Positions 1 through 11,889 of a stretch of DNA of 64,000 nucleotides are shown one piece after another (the first letter of the stretch is position 1; each line of letters begins with the position of its first letter). The translations under genes were made by a program, and so were the position numbers. The stretch lies in NCBI GenBank assembly GCA_034440615.1, contig JAOTOM010004553.1, forward strand, positions 70,001-134,000, read 5' to 3'. The notes under the pieces are model-generated. The model did no database searches and was not told the DNA's origin. It saw only the letters and a list, made by a program, of their open reading frames with translations. Origin of the DNA: Ashinkailepas kermadecensis (lineage: Eukaryota > Arthropoda > Thecostraca > Neolepadidae).

Positions 1-195
1 GGGGCTCTTGAAAGCCCCTCCCTCTAACTTCCGATCTACGTATGCTCGGATAAAATACAGAACACCGTTTGAAACTTTGGAAATGGAGAGCCCGAAGCAT
101 ACTTTATATGTGCATTTTGATTGATAATGAAGTCACTAGAGATCGTATTAGGTCATTAAAAGGACGGGCTAGGATGAAACCGAATTAAACGGGAA

Positions 196-830
196 AGGGG
201 AACTAATAAAATAGAACACCTCTTGCTAGACAATGGCCATCTTCATATTCAACGCACTAAATGTCAAGCACTGTGTAAAAACGGTTCCAGAGTATTTCAA
301 GACCTCGTAGGTAATCAGTACAAGCAGACCAAAAGGATAGATTGATCTGCATTTCCTACCATTCGTAGACGACACGCTATAACCAAAAGAGTAAATTCAG
401 TTGTCAAATCCTCAGGCTTGCCCTTGAAAGTTGCATGGCAGTGTGGAAGAGCGTTCGGTGACATTGCTACCAGTTCTGCCCTGTGCCCCTTGATGTCCGG
501 GGGGACAGAGGCACTGCCACACGTGTCATGCAGGCTGAGAAAGAAAATGTCAGTTAAAACGTCCGTGTATGTAATCACCTGCCTAATATGTCAACAGGCA
601 AGCACGAATGTGACATACATTGGAGAGGCCACACGCAGCGTCAGGGATGCGTCAGGGAGCGGTTCCACGAGCAACTAAGAGACGCCAAAAACAGGACACC
701 GAACACACCAAATACAGGACAAGAACACACAAAAACAGAACACCGACTACACACACACAATTCTCATGGAGACACCCGTAAGTTCAGCTTTCAGGACATA
801 CATTTTAAGCACATGTAAATTGTAAAGACG
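196..830 (+). pseudogene. Decayed Penelope-like retroelement 3' end with GIY-YIG endonuclease
   Basis: Translation in two overlapping frames (from about 418 and from about 588) gives the hallmarks of the GIY-YIG nuclease found at the C-terminus of Penelope-like elements. These are a VYVITCLIC segment, then TYIGEATRSV, then RERFHEQLRDAKNRTPN and a His-rich end. The stretch before it (SSGLPLKVAW, FGDIATSSALCPL) fits the linker between reverse transcriptase and nuclease in these elements. A frameshift lies near 645-665, and the glycine-threonine normally after YIGE is changed, so the copy is dead. No reverse transcriptase is visible upstream, so it is 5'-truncated or continues outside the window. 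Another GIY-YIG-bearing retroelement is possible. The nuclease call is fairly sure; the clade is an inference. Confidence 0.65.
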
Positions 831-1439
831 TTGCCGAGCTAAAAATAGTCGAACCACTGGAGATTAAAAATCATACACCGACATTTAACTTTCGGACATC
901 CTCATGAATCCTATTGCCTCCGGTCCCATCCCATGTTGTGTAGAACAGACGAGCTCGCAAGATTGCCCGGGGCGGTGCTCTACCGGGGTACAGCACCGCC
1001 GTTGTACCCGTCTGCTGTGCTGCGTGCAATTTGGAGCCATCGGTGCAGATGCTGTTGTGATTTGGTATTGTGATATGAATTGCCGAAAGAGTTGCCGTAT
1101 TTCTATGTCTGTGTAGGCCTGCTTTGGTTTGTTTATGAGAATGGTGTTGTGGGTGTTTGATGTTTGCACCATGCAGTGGCTGATGAGAGTGGTTGTGAGG
1201 TGCAGGAAGGGTGATGTGATGTGCAGGTGATGTGAAGAGTGAAGAGTGATGTGCAGGCTGTTTGCTCGTGGGCGTCCTATTATTGTCTTGAGTGGTGGTG
1301 CTTTGATGAGTTGGTGTTTGGTTTGGTGCGAATTTTTAGCGCCTGAGTACATGGGTATTGTCTAATGAGTTGTGTTTTGTAGTGGTACATAAGGAGTGCT
1401 TCTGTGAGTCTGTGTTGTAGTTGTGATATGTGCAGGGAT

Positions 1440-1565
1440 GTTGTTTTGTATACTTTTGAGGGGGTAAGTGCCCCCTGCATGTTGGATTTGCCCCCACAAT
1501 AATTCCAACCTTCAGCATGAGACCCTATGGATTGTGTCCCCCAATCCATTCGGGCCTGCCCATTG
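1440..1565 (-). repeat. Dispersed short repeat, copy A
   Basis: On the minus strand this carries the blocks GGGGGACACAATCCATAGGG, TCTCATGCTGAAGGTT and GGGGGCAAATCCAACATGCA. The same blocks recur in the same order at 12,663-12,900 and 26,391-26,560 on the plus strand. It separates the RT C-terminal part from the RNase H part of the I-like LINE, so it probably inserted into it. No coding capacity or clear terminal repeats were found. Confidence 0.55.
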
Positions 1566-1618
1566 CCTTCAAGTAGTTTGCCCCAAAATAATATTCAGAA
1601 ATCAACACTAGTGTGCAT

Positions 1619-1760
1619 GTGGTTATAAATGTGAAGTGCGTGTATCGGTGATGTTCTGAATGTGAAGTGCGTGCATCGGTGATGTTCTGAATGTGAAGTG
1701 CGTGTATCGGTGATGTTCTGAATGTGAAGTGCGTGTATCGATGATGTTCTGAATGCTCCT
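1619..1760. repeat. 31-bp tandem repeat, about 4.5 copies
   Basis: The unit contains GTGAAGTGCGTGTATCGGTG and ATGTTCTGAAT. Four near-identical copies lie inside the I-like LINE. Because 31 is not a multiple of three, each copy rotates the reading frame. The expansion therefore postdates the loss of LINE function. Confidence 0.85.
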
Positions 1761-2830
1761 GCGGAAATCTTGAGACATTGATTTTGAATTCTGTCGATAA
1801 TTTGGAGAGTTGTTGGAGCAGTGTTTTCGAAATGTGGGATCCGTATTCCAGAATTGGCCGAATAATTGATCTGTATTGATCTGTATAGTGTCATGAATGC
1901 ATTCCTGTCAAATACCCACGATATGCCGGATAATGCTCGTAAATGGTTTGCTCTTTTTTAGGCGCTTTTCTGGTTGTCGTGTCATCAAAAGTTAAGTTGT
2001 GGGTGTGATGTAATGCCTAAGAATGTTGCCTTGGTAACGGAAGGTATGTGTATATTGTCTAATTTAGGTGGCTGTAAGCCTGTGGGTCGCTTGTAGCCGA
2101 AAACAATGCATTTGGATTTGTGTGGTGCAATGTGTAGATTCAGTAAGGAGAGTTTGTCGTGTACTTCTGCAAGTGCGAGTTGTAATGTTGCTAGTGCGTA
2201 AGTTGATGTCTTGTATTAAGTCCATAGTACAATGGCGTTTTCGTTTACGTAATATGCAATTTCGACCGAAACGTTGTCTGTGACGACATAATTTAGGCTG
2301 ATAATGAATAGGAGAGGACTAAGAACTGAACATTTCTTGAAACCAGTGGTGGAGTGTTTAGCATCTGAGGTGGGGGACCAATTTTGGACTAGAAGTGATC
2401 GACTTAGGAGGTAGAAATGAAGACAATATGCCAGTCGTCCCTGTATGTCTACGTACTGTAAGCGCTGTAGTAATGTTATGTTGATAGTGTCGCAGGCGTG
2501 TTTTACATCCAGGAAGACGGCGGCTGTAGAACGTTTCCCCGCCTCCGCTTCCTGGATGTGTATGGTAAGACAGGTGATGTTGCCGAGCAGGTATCTGCCA
2601 GGAGGGAAGCCTGATTGGAAGTGAGCGATTAGTTTTTTAATTGGAGAATACAGAGGCGTTTTTTTACAAGGCGTTTGAAAAGCTTATGAAACAGCTGGTT
2701 AGGGCGATGGTACGGTGGGAGCCGCAGAGTTGAGTCGGTGTTTGGTTTTAGGATCGGTACGAGAAAAGCGTGTAATCAGGACTGAGGATATGTGTGAGTG
2801 GTCCAGGTTGTCAGATGACCTTATAGGGTC

Positions 2831-4130
2831 AGGTCAGGATCGACACTGCGGAGCAGCCGCCGGGTGGGAACTGAAAACATTGATGGCACAGTAAGCACTC
2901 GGTTGGAATTTAGCACGAGGGAAGTCCTCGTTGAGTGATGGGCTTACGGTGAGAGAAACAAGCTCTGCTTTGCAGGGACGGTGATTTCGTAGCAGCACTG
3001 AATTACACGTTTAATATTTTAACGTGATTATTTCATGACATGCTTATTAACAATATAAATGATAACATGTCTATTCCCTACCCATTTTACGCGTGTGAAG
3101 TTTCCACATTTCATTAATTATTAGTGCTGCAGAATGTACTTTATTGCATATCATGCCATATCACGCCGCATCATATGATATTGTCGAGTAGTCTTCTCGT
3201 GGGCCTGTGATGTCGTCTAAAGAACCGCGCACCGCGAATTACCCGTTCCAAAAGTTCAGTGGTCTCTGCACTTGAATATATTGTGCAGACTGGATTAAGC
3301 AAGCAAACGGCGGCAAACAGCAACTCGCACGCTTCAGAAATGACGTTCGTACAATGTTCAAATGAGACAGCCGACAGTAAATGTTTCACGTTCCGAATTT
3401 AGAGGCCGAAAAACAGGTCAGTTAATTTACAGATGCGACCGACCGCGACAGACGCGCGCAGCTCGACCGTTCAAGAAGCTCTGAGACAGCGGGGTAGCTC
3501 TCTGGGGACGCGGCAGCCGGTCACCTGCTTCTACGCCGCAGGCCGTGGTAAGCGGCCCCGGCCGTGCTCCGGAGTGGCCTGTCAGCCTCGCGCGGCGAGC
3601 CGGCGACGGCGCCGACCGGACGTACTGATCGTACTGATCGTGCCGGACGTACTGATCGCCGGATGTACTGATGTACCGGATGTACAACTATCGCAACTGA
3701 TCGCGTTACCGTTGCGGGGCGGTAGGTCGGCTCGCTTACGGGGTTGCAGCATTAGGGGCTGCGCAATCATATGAAGGAGGTGGTCAAAACAGTATATACT
3801 ATAAACTACGTTACAATATCTCATCATTACATATGCCATATCATTGCACCACAACCCAACTCCGCGATATCATTCCGTTTCACCAAGTGGGCTTGCGTGA
3901 GCAATGCGAAATCTTCGGACCTCGACGTGGCCCTAGAGCAAATTATACTGTTTTTGCGGCAATCTATATCAATCTGCTTTGCAGGGAATTGCTTTATCAT
4001 AGCCGATCTGGAAAAGCAAGTGATAGATTACTCCAACACTTGTCGGTTATTCGTCTGGAGGTCATTCAACACTGGTGTGAGGGATGCGATTAGCCAGCTA
4101 GAATCGTCCTATCATTAAAACATCATTAAA
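2831..4130. other. No gene seen; short CpG-rich patch
   Basis: No convincing coding region, RNA gene or element ends. Between about 3,430 and 3,740 the sequence is CpG-rich and contains a degenerate short repeat of the type CGTACTGATCG (3,620-3,690). Short open frames there lack any recognisable motif. Confidence 0.5.
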
Positions 4131-4785
4131 ACGAAAACGACGCAACTGACCAGAGCACTCTTCCAGGCAATCTTCGCGAAGCCGCTGCATACCTGCAAGG
4201 CTCCGGAAGTAGTTCTGCGGAGGTTCGGCACGCAGGCGTTCGACGCCAATACCAGGAGGGCTTCGGAAGTGGTGCCGCCGATGTTTTGCACGGACGCGTC
4301 CGGCGCTCTTGCGGACTTGCCAAGTGGATTGCTTGAGGTGTGTGTCTGATGCAGCTTGACGCAGCTCGATACGTCAGCTCTCTCGTCAAATGCGAACAAC
4401 TTCGCCTCGCCAGTAGCTTCCATCCGACCACAATTATCAGCCGTGAAAGGACAGTTCGCTGAACTTGTCGACGACACATGAAGTCCCGGCTGGCGAGCGT
4501 TGGCGTGGTGCTCGGGCGCCAGCGCTCCTCTCCCGTCCCGGCCGCACCAGCCGGCTCGGTGACGGCAACCGTGAACGCCGACACCAGTGGGGACGCGGCG
4601 CCAGCCAAAGCCAGAGCCGCGGCCGGCCGGCTGCGGCCGCTTCGGGCACGTCTCGCCCCCAGCTGCCGGCTTCGACTCGAGGAGAGGCGGCGCGGGTCAC
4701 GACGGGGTCCCGCAGCCGGGACGACCGTGTCGGCGGCAAGACCGGAGAAGGCACGAGGCAAGTTGTGTGTGGGGGGGGGGCTCTG
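4131..4785. other. CpG-rich segment with a local tandem duplication
   Basis: High GC and CpG between about 4,190 and 4,760. A roughly 60-66-nt unit beginning GGCTYCGGAAGTNGT is present twice (about 4,199-4,320). All open frames appear on both strands, as expected from GC-rich noncoding DNA. It could be a CpG island or promoter, but no exon can be supported. Confidence 0.35.
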
Positions 4786-5265
4786 TAGTAGGTAGTAGGT
4801 AGTAAGGTAACTAAGGCTTCTGGGTCATGTAGTAGGTAGTATGCTATGTGCAGTAGGCTATATGTAGTAGGTAGTAGGGTAAGTAATGATTCTGGGTCAT
4901 GCAGTAGGTAGTAGGCTATGTGCAGTCAGCTTTATGTAGTAGGTAGTGAGATACGTAAGGCTTCTGGGTTATGTAGTAGGTGGTAGGCTGTGTGCAGTAG
5001 GCCTTGTGTAGTAGGTAGTATATTTGTGGGCTATGTGGTAGTTACTAGGTTATGAGCAGTAGGCTGTATGCAGTAGGTAGTAGGTTTGAGGGTTATGCAG
5101 TAGGTAGCGCCAGTAGGTAGCAGGCTATGCGCAGTGGGCTTTATGTAGGCTTGTGGGCTATGCAGTAGGTAGTAGGCTATGTGTAGTACGTTTTATCTAG
5201 TGTGTGGTTGGCTTACTGGTTATGTAGTAGGTAGTAGGATATGTGTGGTAGGCTTTGTGAGGTAA
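4786..5265. repeat. Degenerate GTAGTAGGTA-type repeat
   Basis: About 480 bp of irregular repetition of GTAGTAGGTAGTAGG, GCTATGTGCAGTAGG and related phrases. The periodicity is loose, consistent with an old, decayed minisatellite. Confidence 0.7.
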
Positions 5266-6150
5266 GCATCGGTTAGGCGATCCTCAAAGCCATAAGTGCA
5301 TAACACAAGTGTTGATTGAGGTTCGCAACGTACAATGTCTTCCTATATGCCATATGCTATATGCCTTCCTATATGCCATTTTTGATTCGTTGCAAGGTAC
5401 ATCCACTGGCTGCTTCGCGAAGCCTATTTGGCTCACCCGGATGATTGGGATCATTTGGGTTATTGCATGGTTCGCTGCTACTGGTGTTCAACCAGCTTAA
5501 TTAAATGATTTTCATCACCACGTTTGCACCTTTTCGAACTAAAAAGATGAAATCCTATTCACTTAGATAACTATGTACTTTGAGCCGGTGCATTTCAGAG
5601 GCATGCACACCCTTCGTCAGCCTTGGTACACGTATTTCTAAAACACACTATCCATGGACTGCAAGACAACACGGACAAATATGAAATATTAGGAAACTTT
5701 GACCAGACCTGAGCTGGATTGCCCGATGTATACCTACATTGTGGCATGGTGTTTCTGGCACCACGAAGCTCAGTCGTTATTCACGCGGTGTACATATGAA
5801 CGTAGGCATTGCGGCATCCGCGTCCTTTTCTTGCTTTTTGTGTGCTTTTCAAGTCTAAGTACCAAAAGGGGACAATTTGATGTAAACAGTGAGTCAACAA
5901 GACAACAAACGATTAATTAATTTTGCTGACACGAAATTTAGCTAGCCATACAATACTTAGCCCGTTATCTAAAGATAAGAAAGAGAGGTGGCGAGAAGAG
6001 AATAAGCGAGAGAGGCGTGGGAAGGTGCACTTTGCTCCACAGCACGTTTTCAAAACGGAAAGCCCACAAAATGGTTTCACCTGGACTTGTTCGGAGGAAA
6101 GTAATCGCACGACGCCAATGATTGCAGCATACACAAACAGTCTTTACCGC
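5266..6150. other. No gene seen
   Basis: Unique sequence with only short, motif-free open frames. A phrase near 5,590-5,625 (CATTTCAGAGGCATGC, CCCTTCGTCAG) resembles the direct-repeat phrases in the untranslated parts of some retroelements, but no coding part accompanies it. Confidence 0.4.
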
Positions 6151-6480
6151 CAACCACCACCAACCATCACCAACCATTCTCACCACCAACCACCGCCAAC
6201 CACCACCAACCATCCCACCACCAACCACCGCCAACCATCCTCACCACCAATCGTTTTCACCACCAATCGTTTTCACCACCAATCACAACCAACCACCACC
6301 AACCACCACCAACCATCCTCACCACCAATCACCACCAATCGTCTTCACCACCAACCACAACCAACCACCACCAACCATCCTCACCACCAACCACCACCAA
6401 TCGTCTTCACCACCAACCACGACAAACCATTTTCACCACAAATCATCAACAACCATCTTTACCACCATCCATCACCAACC
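6150..6480. repeat. CCAACCACCA-type low-complexity repeat
   Basis: Irregular tandem CCACCAACCA and TCCTCACCACCAA phrases over about 330 bp. It translates as Thr-Asn-His-Pro low complexity in two frames, which explains the long forward open frame at 5,923-6,663. Not a gene. A run of ten or more C residues follows near 6,556. Confidence 0.8.
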
Positions 6481-6640
6481 ATCTTCAAAAGAAAGTACTC
6501 CAGATTTAAGTTGGATAAATGTCGATTTCCTTTCGAAATCCACAGCCGCCGTTGCCCCCCCCCCCCCACCATCTTCCAACCATACTCACATAATAATACT
6601 GACGGATATCTTCGCAGGCTTGCTCCCAGAACAACTGCTC

Positions 6641-6844
6641 TACTATGTATCAGCAACAGGTAAGCTGCCATGATTGCCGTAGCACATGCTCTACTATGTA
6701 CCAGGAACAGGTAAGCGGTCATGGTTGTCCGAACACCTGCCCTACTATGTACCAGGAACAGGTAAGCTGCCATGATTGTCAGAACACCTGCTCTACTATG
6801 TACCAGCAACATGTAAGCTGCCATGAGTATCGTAGCCGCTCGTG
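6641..6844 (+). repeat. 51-bp tandem repeat, 4 copies (Cys-containing 17-aa unit)
   Basis: TACTATGTA recurs at 6,641, 6,692, 6,743 and 6,794, an exact 51-bp period. The unit is 17 codons, and in the plus frame each reads like MYQEQVSCHDCQNTCST with several cysteines. Each unit also contains CAGGTAAGC, a strong splice-donor match. The open frame runs to 6,962 with no recognisable domain. Whether it is an exon or a chance in-frame minisatellite is undecided. Confidence 0.6.
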
Positions 6845-6879
6845 GCGACTATGTCCATCGACAGTCGACATCTACTTAA

Positions 6880-7323
6880 CAAGGTCACCGGAGGGGTGGA
6901 ATCCTCCCACCACTTCGGTTTTTCGACGATATCTCATCAACAGGCAAGGTTATTTAAATTAACTATTGTGAGTGGTGCAAAATTGCTCAGCGCATCCAAT
7001 AGAAAGTACTTTTGGGAATCCGTCGGTAAATATAGAAACTGTGGGGGTGCAAAGTCGACCGGCCGTCCGGCCTCGGATCGTCCAAGGTCACAAAGGTTTC
7101 GTCGGCGCGGGGACGAGGCGATGAGGCATGCCGGCCGATCTTGACCTCAGTTGACCCTAAAGACATTGGCCTAGGATCGTGAAATTTATACTGCAGCGAG
7201 TTCTTACAACCGTTATCTTTTCTCCAAATTGTGCGCTTCTATCTTCAGTAGTATTCGAGATCTTGGGGGGGGGAATCCGCCGCCTCCGTTAATTACCATG
7301 TGAGATGCCCACCGGTGCGCGTG
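6880..7323. mobile_element. TTAA-flanked non-autonomous DNA element (piggyBac-like), diverged copy
   Basis: TTAA lies at 6,876-6,879 and at 7,324-7,327. The inner ends are an imperfect inverted repeat: CAAGGTCACCGGAGGG on the left against CACGCGCACCGGTGGG read inward from the right, 12 of 16 matching. The right end GTGCGCGTGTTAA is identical to that of the element at 14,636-15,567. Both share a G-rich GGATTCCGCC-type subterminal block. No transposase is encoded. TTAA duplication is the signature of piggyBac-superfamily insertion; membership is inferred. Confidence 0.5.
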
Positions 7324-7327
7324 TTAA

Positions 7328-7864
7328 GCTCGCTGGCCAATGATATCGGTGGCATTTAGTCGCCGGATGCTATGCTCACAGACACTGCGTGCACTCCTCC
7401 AACTAATTTGTACTTACCTGCAAACCTCGTGCTACCACAGCGGCACAAGCGCTGTTGGCCAAGATGACGGTTTTTATGGAGCGCGTAATAACAGCAAGCT
7501 ATGACGTCACATTTTGAGTGCTTGCCTGATGGGTGTTTCATTCACACGGGGACTCACCGGCTGGCTCGTCGCTGTATCATGATGATCAAACAGGAGCGGC
7601 TGAGGAGCGGCTAACGTTTTCCTCTATTATTCCGTTTTCCCAGCCCAGCAGCCGCCTTTTGACCACGTGACTGACAGGAAAACGTGATGAATGAAGGCTA
7701 ACCGACACTCTGTGCATGCAGAAGGAACGCAACGAGCAAAATGTCACGCTTAAAGTCAGGTTTCCCACCTGCCGATCCACTTGCTGGGGAACCCAAACTG
7801 ACGCTAGGCAACAACAAACCGTTTAAAGGTAAAGTGATCAAAACGGCCGAGTTGACATTGCTAC
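7328..7864. other. No gene seen
   Basis: Unique sequence without convincing open frames, RNA genes or element ends. Confidence 0.4.
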
Positions 7865-8300
7865 ATGTATCATCAACGCAGTGCTGCGTGGTTGACACAT
7901 GGTTGCGCTGATCATCTGTGGAGCGTTGTTTGGTTGTCATGGTTACGCTTATCACCAACAGAGCGTTGTGTGGTTGGCATGGTTACACGTATCACCAGCG
8001 AGGCGTTGTGCGGTTGGCATGGTTACACGTATCACCAGCGAGGCGTTGTGTGGTTGGCATGGTTACGCTTATCACCAGCGGAGCGTTGTGCGGTTGGCAT
8101 GGTTACACGTATCACCAGCGAGGCGTTGTGTAGTTGGCATGGTTACACGTATCACCAACGGAGCGTTGTGCGGTTGGCATGGTTACACGTATCACCAGCG
8201 GAGCGTTGTGCGGTTGGCATGGTTACACGTATCACCAGCGAGGCGTTGTGTGGTTGACATAGCTACACTTATCACCAGCGAGGCGTCGTACGGTTGAGAG
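7865..8300. repeat. 40-bp minisatellite, about 11 copies
   Basis: GGTTACACGTATCACCAGCG recurs every 40 bp (for example 7,981, 8,021, 8,101). Because 40 is not a multiple of three, all three forward frames stay open for 70-130 codons. Those open frames are repeat artefacts. Confidence 0.9.
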
Positions 8301-9525
8301 CACTCAAACACGTGACTTTGTGTCCATGGCGGCGTATTGTGATACGATGTGTGACCAAGGGCACACGGTAGACGCCTAGTCATGCTTGTTAGCAACACAC
8401 AAGAGCGTCAAGTGGCTGCCGTACCCGGAGTATGTTGACGAAGCTGCAAGTCTTTCCTCGTGGCGAGAATACACGACATTTCCAATCAAAACTTCGACTG
8501 TGCACACTGTGCTGTCGGAAATGCAGCATTCACGTTTGCAGCACGTTATCCCGATGCTGTTGCCAAGTGGTAAAGGCCACATGGGTTTTAGAAAATGCAC
8601 GTAAGGCATCATCAGATCATGCTTTGCAATGCACTAGTGTTGCATGGAAGTGATATCAGGGTCGCGATAATAGCAACGCTTTGACCACGATACAGGGATA
8701 CACTGGAACAGGTAATTCAAGTACGGTATAATTAGAGGGGTATAAAGTGGGAAGTTTCTTTCTTTATTTGTTAAATAATAACTGACACGACTAATCACAT
8801 CGATGTTTCTGCTTATTATCTTTGCTAGGCTAAGCATATGTGATGACAATTTCATAATCCTGTCAATAAATACATCTAGGTATTTAACTGTTAATTGTTC
8901 TTTAATTTTAACACCATTAATCTTATTCTTGTTGGGGGTCTTCTGGAGCTAAATCTGTCGTGGTGGCCGATACGCTCCCCCTGGGATCTGGGAAATTATA
9001 CGTCCTTGGGCTCGGGAGTGGGCTCAAGCGACTCGTTATGGCCTAGTCTGTATGTTGACCACTCGAACCATTGGACAAAATGTAAATGGCTCAGTCAGGT
9101 GGGGGGGGGGGGGGGGGGACGTGGATAATGTTGGCTGGATCGTGTTTGCGAGACCAGCCGTTTTATTTTCGTAATTAACTGCCGATTGCTAAAATTAAAT
9201 ATTAGCTAAAAACTAATCGACAAGTGCCACAAATCCATTCAAATGGCAAAATCTTGAACAAGTGACAATGGCGCTACCAGATGCGTTACAAGTTTCGGGT
9301 GACAAATGTCGGAGTTTGACAACACTTAGTTGAGCATGAGAGATAGGAAGCTGGCGTCCATGGATGCCAACAGTATATAGTTGCTGAAATAAAACTATAT
9401 TAGTATCATCCAAAATATTCTTGCAATGCTGTACCGCATGGCGAACTGTTTCAGGACATATATTGCTGAGTCACCCCCTGATTTATCTTTGCGGCCGTCA
9501 CAAAAAGTTGACATGAATCATTAAA
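8301..9525. other. No gene seen; 18-nt G run
   Basis: AT-rich unique DNA. An uninterrupted G run occupies 9,101-9,118. No coding or RNA gene evidence. Confidence 0.45.
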
Positions 9526-9640
9526 GTTCAATGATTCATGACTGTTCAATGTTTTTTTTTCGAGACTGTTCAATGTTTTTCTCAAGACTGTTCAATGTTT
9601 TTTTTCAAGACTTCAACGTTTTATTTTCGAAGGCCAAGTT
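9526..9640. repeat. Degenerate GACTGTTCAATGTTTTT repeat, about 4 copies
   Basis: The phrase GACTGTTCAATG followed by a T run recurs about every 28 bp, decaying to the right. Confidence 0.7.
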
Positions 9641-10560
9641 TATGAGATACTTATAAAGCTCCAGTTAAATTATTGCCTTCCAGAAGACTCAATCAAATTT
9701 ATCTACAAAAGTGTTTTTTTAAACTCAGCATTTTGAGCATGTTCTTATTTCCAATTTGCGCATCACATAGACTATGAAATGTAAATAGCCTACGATGGTT
9801 TCAAACATAGAGTAACATAGAGCTATATCCATACGGCATATATCTGTAGATGGATTGAAGAGCATTGGTTTCCATGTTCAGGTTTGATTCTGATCGAGGT
9901 TAACTTTGTATTCTTTACTTAACACTGTCGTAACAGTGGTCATGTGAGACCACACGATATTATGTTGCTTATGCCAGATGAACTGAAAATACAGCATTTA
10001 CATTATATAATATAATTCGTGAATTACCAATAAACTATAAAGTCAATGCAGCTGTAATAGGAGCAATGAAGTGCACACCCTCTGCCCAGTCCACCACCAT
10101 CAAGGGCCTGAGTTCCAAGTTTGCATCACACATATTAGGTGACCCTCACACGTCATCTGACCTTAACATTTCAACCTCATTTGCAAATAATTACAATTTC
10201 AAGAGAGCAAAATTGTTTGTCTTGATGAAAGAATAGTATGTTCCGTGTTTGGTGTTGATATGTTCCAACTATTGCGAATGGTGGTACTGTGACGATCTTG
10301 GCTGTCTTCGACCGACCCACAGATTGACAACCCTTGATGTCCTGGACCTGACATTTATCCAAGGTATGCAAACAGACGCACAGGAAGGTACTGGATGGTA
10401 CTGGAAACGTGGTGTCTCTGCGTCTACTAATTCGCCCACCACTCCGGAAAAAAACTGAACGACGGGGGCTCTGAGAAGCGTCGGATTCAGATCCGGCATG
10501 GGCTAGCAATCCATGCTGACAACAAGAAAAACTGCTTGGCAATGGCCTTCTGTGGCCCTC
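9641..10560. other. No gene seen
   Basis: AT-rich unique DNA up to about 10,200, then mixed composition. No supported gene. Confidence 0.4.
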
Positions 10561-11160
10561 CCGTAGGCATGCGATGAAAATTGCGGGGCGTCGCGGTTCT
10601 ACGGACGCCGGCAAAACCCGCCGCTCTTGGGTCACGCTTCACCACCCTGCGGTGGCTGCCATCCCCGCGCTCCGGCGAAGCCGCAGAACGCCTCCGGACG
10701 GCGCCAGTCACGTGCTCTTGACGGTCGAACGTGCGCGCGGACCGCATCCGTGTCGGTCCTGCCAGCGGCGAGTCCAACTCGCCCGGCGGCGGGCGACCAC
10801 CGCGGTGCTAGCGTTTTGTTCGGCGTATTGACGCTGCAGTCTCCGCCGACTGGCGTTTGTGCTGTCGGCGCTATAGCCGCGTGTGGTGTTCGCGAGCCAC
10901 GGCGTCGGTGTCTTCGAAGGTTGGCGCTGCGGCGCCTTTGAAGTCGGCTCGTTGGCGCGGAGGCGCCTTTGGAGTCGGCTCGGCGAGACGACGGTGCCTT
11001 TGAAGTCGGCTCGGCGAGACGGCGGTGCCTTTGAAGTCGGCTCGGCGAGACGACGGCGCCTTTGAAGTCGGCTCGGCGAGACGGCGCCTCCGCCACGGAG
11101 GTGTCGGCTCCACCGGGCGCCGCCGCGCCGCAGACGCAGTCGGGTGAGCGGGCGGCGTCT
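10561..11160. repeat. CpG-rich segment containing a 31-bp tandem repeat
   Basis: Strongly CpG-rich from about 10,570. Between about 10,925 and 11,090 the phrase GCCTTTGAAGTCGGCTCGGC recurs with a 31-bp period (for example 10,996 and 11,027), about five copies. Long minus-strand open frames here are Arg/Ala/Pro-rich composition effects with no domain. A CpG-island promoter is possible but not shown. Confidence 0.7.
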
Positions 11161-11420
11161 GCTCTGACACCGTGATGCCGTGTCCACAATACCGATACCG
11201 TGTACGCGATGCTGGTACCGTTTTGTTGATATTGATACCGTGTCCATGATGCTGATCCTGTGTCCATGGCACTGATCCCGTGCCCATTATATTGACACCG
11301 GTCCACAACACTGATCCCGTGTCCATGGTACTGGTCCATGTCCATGTACGGTCCATGTATTGGTCCATGTCCATGGTACTGGTCCCGTGCCCACGATACT
11401 GATTTGGTGTCCACAACACA
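11161..11420. repeat. Degenerate GTGTCCATGGTACTGATCC repeat
   Basis: Roughly 24-bp irregular repetition of phrases such as CCGTGTCCATGGCACTGATC and GGTCCATGTCCATG. Translates as His/Gly/Met/Asp low complexity on the minus strand. Not a gene. Confidence 0.75.
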
Positions 11421-11889
11421 TGCACCAGGCGATGTGGCAAAAGGGCCGTTCAGTGCAGCTTGCGGCGTTGCCGTCAGCCCAAATAAGCTCCGCCCCAATC
11501 AGCTGACGGCAGCAGGGCGTCAGCTGATTGTGTTCAGTGGGTGCATACACGACGCAAACGAGACATGGGTGGTGGAATAGTTCGGATTATTTTCAGTCAC
11601 CCATTGGACGACGCATTTCAAGCGATTCAAGGTCCAATAGCACACTTTCGTTTTTGAAGACGTTCGTTCGGCTTATTTCACTCACTTGTCCATAACATGT
11701 CAGTCCACGCCAGGGTTGTGTGCCTCGTTCACATCAACAACGGGCGCGGCCATGACACCTGCTGACCCCGCAGCTGCTCTTTTACCGTGAACCGCGTCAG
11801 CAATCTGGCAACACTGGTCAGCAATCTGGCAACACTGGTTTCATCCCATTGGCCGAGTTCAAATCACTCTAAGCCAATCGGCAGCCTCT

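Larger units (their letters stand above)
900..2830 (-). mobile_element. Decayed I-like non-LTR retrotransposon (RT plus RNase H)
   Basis: Read on the minus strand, degenerate frames carry reverse transcriptase landmarks in the right order. FKRLVKKRL and QSGFPPGR lie near 2,600-2,700, AAVFLDVKHACDT near 2,500, and VLSPLLFIISLN near 2,310 (motif B region). A typical I-like C-terminal block (IQNQCLKISAGAFRTSS) follows near 1,740-1,800. An RNase H start, ICTDGSKLHAAQ, lies near 1,010-1,060. RT followed by RNase H is characteristic of the I group and related LINE clades. The copy is 5'-truncated near 2,830, with multiple frameshifts and stops. It is interrupted by a 31-bp tandem expansion (1,619-1,760) and by a short dispersed repeat (about 1,440-1,565). 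The motif A aspartate is still present. Confidence 0.72.

Noticed and set aside
5923..6663. 246-codon Thr/His/Pro-rich frame
   Set aside because: Low-complexity CCA/ACC repeat; no conserved motif.
7865..8300. CRISPR-like regular repeats
   Set aside because: Head-to-tail minisatellite without unique spacers; the context is eukaryotic.
10632..11498. 288-codon minus open frame in GC-rich DNA
   Set aside because: Compositional bias plus 31-bp and 24-bp repeats; no domain, and overlapping frames on both strands are open.
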